A stretch of DNA of 64,000 nt from Deferribacteres bacterium (GTDB taxonomy: Bacteria; Zhuqueibacterota; Zhuqueibacteria; Zhuqueibacterales; Geothermadaptataceae): positions 1-64,000 of the forward strand of contig JACKDE010000008.1 in NCBI GenBank assembly GCA_020633675.1, read 5' to 3'. Numbering within the stretch: the stretch's first letter is position 1; the number at the start of each line of letters is the position of its first letter. The position numbers were made by a program, and so were the translations under genes. The notes below the pieces were generated by a model. That model did no database searches. It was not told the DNA's origin and was given only the letters and a program-made list of their open reading frames with translations. Below are positions 60,896 to 64,000 of the stretch, in pieces.

Positions 60896-62134
60896 ATGCA
60901 AAAATATAGCTTTGTTTTGATCGCTTCGTTTTGCTTGTTCGGATTCGTTCTGACGGCTGCGGCGCAAAATCAAAACCGGATTTTCGGACGTATCACGACG
61001 GTTGACGGCGAGGAATTCACCGGTCTCATCCGCTGGGACAAGAATGAAGCAACCTGGGTCGATATCCTGAACGGTTCGAAGGAAATCTCTAAGGAAAACA
61101 TCCGCGAGGCCCGTCGGCAACTTCGGGAAAAGTCTCCGGAGAAGAGCTTCTGGAGCATTCCTTTCGGGCGTAAACGTTCCTCGCGCGACTGGCCAGATGC
61201 CTCGCTGTCCGGAATACGTTTTGGGCATTTGGCAGCACTGGAGCCAACAGGCCGTAACCGTGCGCGGCTTACGTTGAAATCTGGCGATACAATCGAATTC
61301 ATGAATGGCAGTACGGATATTGGCACTGACAATCGCGGGATTGTGATTGAAGATGATCGCGATGGCGAAATTCGCTTTGGCTGGCGCGATATCAGCCGAG
61401 TTGAATTTATGGACAGCAAATCGGATCAGCAGTCACGTTTTGGCGAATCACTTTATGGAACGTTGACAACCCGGCATGGCTACAGCTTCACCGGTCTGGT
61501 CTGCTGGGATGTCGACGAGGCTTTCACCACCGATGTGCTCGATGGTTCAGAACGAGGGCGCAAGCGCAAAGTTCGCTTTGCGGACATCGTCTGGATCGAG
61601 CGCCATAGTTCCAGGAGCGCAGCGCTGATGCTCAAATCCGGCGCGGAGTTGGTGTTACGGGGCTCCAATGATGTCGATGAAGGCAACCGTGGTATTATCG
61701 TGTCGGATCCCGGTTTTGGGCAGGTGATGGTGAAGTGGGACGATTTCAAAAGACTTGAATTCCAACCGGTACAGTCAAGCTTTTCCTTCACCGACTTCGA
61801 TGGCGGCAAACGCATTCGTGGCACGGTATATAGCAGTCAGGGTGAAGCTTTTACCGGCACAGTTCGCTGGGATAACGATGAAGCATTCACCTGGGAATTG
61901 CTGAATGGCGAGCTGGATAAAATGGTTTTCGATATTGAATTCGGAAAAATCAAGATGATCCAAAAAGAGTCATCTGATGCGGCACGTATTACCTTGTCGG
62001 ATGGCAGGGAACTCCTGCTCACCGGCTCAAATGATGTCAATGAAGGCAATCGGGGCATTTTCATCCAGACGGCTGGTGGCGAAATTTTTGTTGTCGATTG
62101 GGATGATTTCGATCGGGCAGTATTCGAGCGCTAA
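60896..62134 (+). CDS. Exported protein of three tandem repeats, unknown fold
   Basis: A 412-residue exported protein (signal YSFVLIASFCLFGFVLTAAA). ATG 60896 follows GAGGG; TTG 60878 and ATG 60884 are alternatives. The mature part is three repeats of about 125 residues. Each has a first unit (GRITTVDGEEFTGLIRWDKN, GTLTTRHGYSFTGLVCWDVD, GTVYSSQGEAFTGTVRWDND) and a second unit (LKSGDTIEFMNGSTDIGTDN, GAELVLRGSNDVDEGNRGI, GRELLLTGSNDVNEGNRGI) ending in a WDDF-type strand. No family is recognised; the beta-rich pattern suggests binding rather than catalysis. It lies about 70 bases after the M28 lipoprotein gene and ends at a strong terminator. Confidence 0.75.
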   Translation: MQKYSFVLIASFCLFGFVLTAAAQNQNRIFGRITTVDGEEFTGLIRWDKNEATWVDILNGSKEISKENIREARRQLREKSPEKSFWSIPFGRKRSSRDWPDASLSGIRFGHLAALEPTGRNRARLTLKSGDTIEFMNGSTDIGTDNRGIVIEDDRDGEIRFGWRDISRVEFMDSKSDQQSRFGESLYGTLTTRHGYSFTGLVCWDVDEAFTTDVLDGSERGRKRKVRFADIVWIERHSSRSAALMLKSGAELVLRGSNDVDEGNRGIIVSDPGFGQVMVKWDDFKRLEFQPVQSSFSFTDFDGGKRIRGTVYSSQGEAFTGTVRWDNDEAFTWELLNGELDKMVFDIEFGKIKMIQKESSDAARITLSDGRELLLTGSNDVNEGNRGIFIQTAGGEIFVVDWDDFDRAVFER

Positions 62135-62160
62135 ATCTAAAGAAATATGTGTTTCAAACA

Positions 62161-62195
62161 AAAAGGCGTTGTCGTGATTGCGACAGCGCCTTTTT
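62161..62195 (+). terminator. Rho-independent terminator after repeat protein gene
   Basis: AAAAGGCGTTGTCG pairs with CGACAGCGCCTTTTT, ten GC-rich pairs with one G-T, a six-base loop and a T tract. It lies about 27 bases after the stop codon. Confidence 0.88.
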
Positions 62196-62622
62196 ATTTT
62201 TGGAACGAAATGAACAAGTTGATGTTTAATTTTTGAACTGATTTGAATTCAACTGGTCTGATGGATGTAAAACCAGGCATTTTCCAGTGCACGGCTTGAA
62301 GTTGATTTAACACTTCTAAAGCACAAGGGTAAATATGAAGGTGTGCGTATTTATTGAAGATCCAGAATTTATCTGTCGCAGTTATTTTAAACTATTGTGA
62401 AATAAACACAAATTTTCTATGTTTATAGTTATTTGAGAATAGCGAAATCATCTGTTTTTCAGAGATCAGCTTTGCCCTGACATGCTGAAGAAATTCCATG
62501 CAGCATGTTTAAGGCCAAGATGATTGATGACTGTGTTCGCTCCAGCTTTGGGGATGCTCGGCGATGCACCTTGAGAATCTATAGCTGTTCAGGACTCTGT
62601 TACCCACTCAGGGAGGTACTGC
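62196..62622. other. AT-rich intergenic region
   Basis: About 430 bases before the final gene, rich in A and T between 62330 and 62460. It should contain the promoter of the gluzincin-like gene, whose GGGAGG ribosome binding site is at 62611-62616. No RNA gene or repeat was recognised. Confidence 0.4.
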
Positions 62623-64000
62623 ATGAAGCGGAATAGACACATTATTACATTTGCCGCTTTGCTTTTTACATTTTTTCAGGCAAATGCCCAGCAATTTGGT
62701 CAAAATAAGATCCAGTACGAGCATCAGAACTGGAATTACATACAGTCCGAGCATTTCGACCTTTATTTCTACGACAATGGAGACAGGGTCGCTGAAATGG
62801 CTGCAGCGATCGCGGAGTCATCCTATTCGCATTTATCGCGTTCTTTCAACTACCAATTGCGCGATCGGATTGCGATTATCCTGTACAATTCTCACAATGA
62901 CTTTGAAGAAACAAACTTATCATATGAGATTCAAAATGAAGCAACTGGCGGTTTTACAGAATTCTTGAAAAACCGGGTTGTTCTGCCATATGAAGGCTCT
63001 CTCGAACAATTCAGGCACGTCATTCATCACGAATTGGCACATGCTGTTGCTCTGCAGTTTTACTTCGGTACAGGGCCTGGCGCGATTATCAGTGGGCTGT
63101 CGCGGCTGCAATTGCCGCTGTGGGTGGTCGAAGGCCTGGCAGAATATGAATCGCGCGGTGGCTGGTCTACCGAAACGGAAGAGTGGATCCGCGACGCGGT
63201 TTTGAACAATTACCTGCCTGATATCTCACGCCTCGATGCCATGCCTTATCAGGGAGGCAATGCGCTTTTTTATTATATCCAACAACGCTATGGAAAAGGT
63301 AAGGTAACCGAGCTTTACAATGCCATTAAGTCAACCCGTGGTGTTGAGCGTGGTTTCCAGAAAGCTTTGGGGCAAGACCTAGAAAGCTTCTCGAAAAAGT
63401 GGCATAAATACATGCGTGAAAAATATTGGCCGGAAATCAAAGATTACGATACCCCGGATGAATTTGCCACACCGTTAACGGATCATGAAAAAAGCCGGAA
63501 TTTTATCAACAACGCGCCGGCGCTTTCGCCACGCGGCGATATGGTTGCTTTCCTCTCAGAGCGGGGCGGCCTGTTCGATATCTACCTGATGTCAACCCTG
63601 GATCGCCGCATCATTTCCAAGCTCGTAAGTGGGCAACGCTCCTCATCCGTTGAGGAGTTGAAGTGGCTGCGGCCGGGCATCAGCTGGGGCCCGGATGGGC
63701 GGCAAATTGTTTTTGCGGCAAAAGCAGGCGCCTCCGATGTGCTACACTTTGTCAACGTTCGCAAGGGCGATATCACCGGGACCGTGAGATTTGATGATCT
63801 CGAAGGTGTATTTAGCCCGACATGGTCGCCAAATGGTGATTTGGTTGTTTTTGTAGGTATGTTTGCTGGCCAGTCGGATCTTTATAGTTACGATATAAAG
63901 TCGAAGGAACTGACAAAGCTGACCGATGACGATTACTCTGACCTCGAACCGGTATTTTCTTTCGATGGCAAAAAAATAGCTTTTACTTCTGATCGTGGCG
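62623..64000 (+). CDS. Exported gluzincin/TolB-like protein (3' end outside window)
   Basis: The first 459 codons of a gene that runs off the right edge; I checked the frame as open to the end. ATG 62623 follows GGGAGG and opens a signal peptide (HIITFAALLFTFFQANAQ). Residues about 30-260 are a peptidase MA-like domain with zinc-binding H136ELAH140 in HHELAHAVALQF and the third ligand in VVEGLAEYE. From about residue 290 it turns into TolB-like beta-propeller repeats (APALSPRGDMVAFLSERGG, GISWGPDGRQIVFAAKAG, SPTWSPNGDLVVFVG). Such fusions are common surface or periplasmic proteins in FCB bacteria. Confidence 0.9.
   Translation, partial: MKRNRHIITFAALLFTFFQANAQQFGQNKIQYEHQNWNYIQSEHFDLYFYDNGDRVAEMAAAIAESSYSHLSRSFNYQLRDRIAIILYNSHNDFEETNLSYEIQNEATGGFTEFLKNRVVLPYEGSLEQFRHVIHHELAHAVALQFYFGTGPGAIISGLSRLQLPLWVVEGLAEYESRGGWSTETEEWIRDAVLNNYLPDISRLDAMPYQGGNALFYYIQQRYGKGKVTELYNAIKSTRGVERGFQKALGQDLESFSKKWHKYMREKYWPEIKDYDTPDEFATPLTDHEKSRNFINNAPALSPRGDMVAFLSERGGLFDIYLMSTLDRRIISKLVSGQRSSSVEELKWLRPGISWGPDGRQIVFAAKAGASDVLHFVNVRKGDITGTVRFDDLEGVFSPTWSPNGDLVVFVGMFAGQSDLYSYDIKSKELTKLTDDDYSDLEPVFSFDGKKIAFTSDRG

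Noticed and set aside
1..64000. tRNA, rRNA or CRISPR features
   Set aside because: No cloverleaf-like sequence with a GTTCGAATC-type loop, no rRNA core segment and no regularly spaced identical repeats were seen by eye; a covariance-model scan would be needed to be certain.

Overview
The window is about 64 kb of gene-dense bacterial DNA of moderate GC, read with the standard code and mostly intact genes. Two secreted proteins end in a type IX secretion (T9SS)-type sorting domain with the hallmark YPNPFNP motif. There are also many signal peptides, lipoproteins with a Bacteroidota-style lipobox, DUF3187/DUF6029-type outer-membrane proteins and a TolB-like gluzincin. Together these point to the FCB superphylum, most likely a Calditrichota/KSB1/Ignavibacteria-like lineage. 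That placement is inferred from gene content, not from a marker gene. No rRNA, tRNA, CRISPR array, integrase or complete insertion sequence was seen.

Layout. 1-2.3 kb: a partial secreted protein and an M28 aminopeptidase. 2.5-9.0 kb: one co-directional cluster of eight genes (DUF4178, lipoprotein, DUF350, membrane-fused spermidine synthase-like enzyme, K+ channel, J-domain protein, YbjN/YjfI-like protein, PspA) closed by a bidirectional terminator; it resembles an enlarged relative of the E. coli yjfIJKLMC envelope-stress/polyamine cluster. 9.0-13.9 kb, minus strand: a protein with a PqqD/RRE-like C-terminus, a GT2 glycosyltransferase, and a CHASE2-adenylate cyclase overlapping a DUF4384 protein. 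14.3-20.4 kb: a small exported protein, a 1337-residue T9SS-type surface protein and a caspase-family peptidase. 20.4-31.2 kb: HupE/UreJ-like protein, NagD-like HAD phosphatase, DUF3187 protein, 5'-nucleotidase, CBM9-like protein, a two-TM protein, an M4 metalloprotease and a small membrane protein.

31.3-46.4 kb is mostly metabolic: arsenosugar-type radical SAM enzyme ArsS with an AhpD-like partner, argG-argH, a large glycoside-hydrolase-like lipoprotein, MOSC protein, RseP site-2 protease, MscS channel, an arginine deiminase/DDAH-like hydrolase, a methyltransferase, a lipoprotein and a SelA-like PLP enzyme. A 15-bp perfect inverted repeat bracketing about 125 bp (46380-46504) looks like a MITE remnant.

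46.5-64 kb holds a CAP protein, a membrane-anchored HdrD-like Fe-S oxidoreductase and a stand-alone RelA/SpoT-type HD hydrolase. Divergent from these is a two-gene LSDAT (SLOG-family) plus DUF4231 (SLATT-type two-TM) pair, followed by a 1108-residue CPBP-type membrane protease with an internal duplication and a NUDIX hydrolase. The SLOG-SLATT pair is the best candidate for a conflict/defence system here: a nucleotide sensor paired with a membrane effector, in a neighbourhood with two other nucleotide-handling enzymes. The window ends with a TPR-like protein, TlpA plus DUF6029, an M28 lipoprotein peptidase, a protein made of three tandem copies of an unrecognised repeat, and the first 459 codons of a gluzincin/TolB-like protein.
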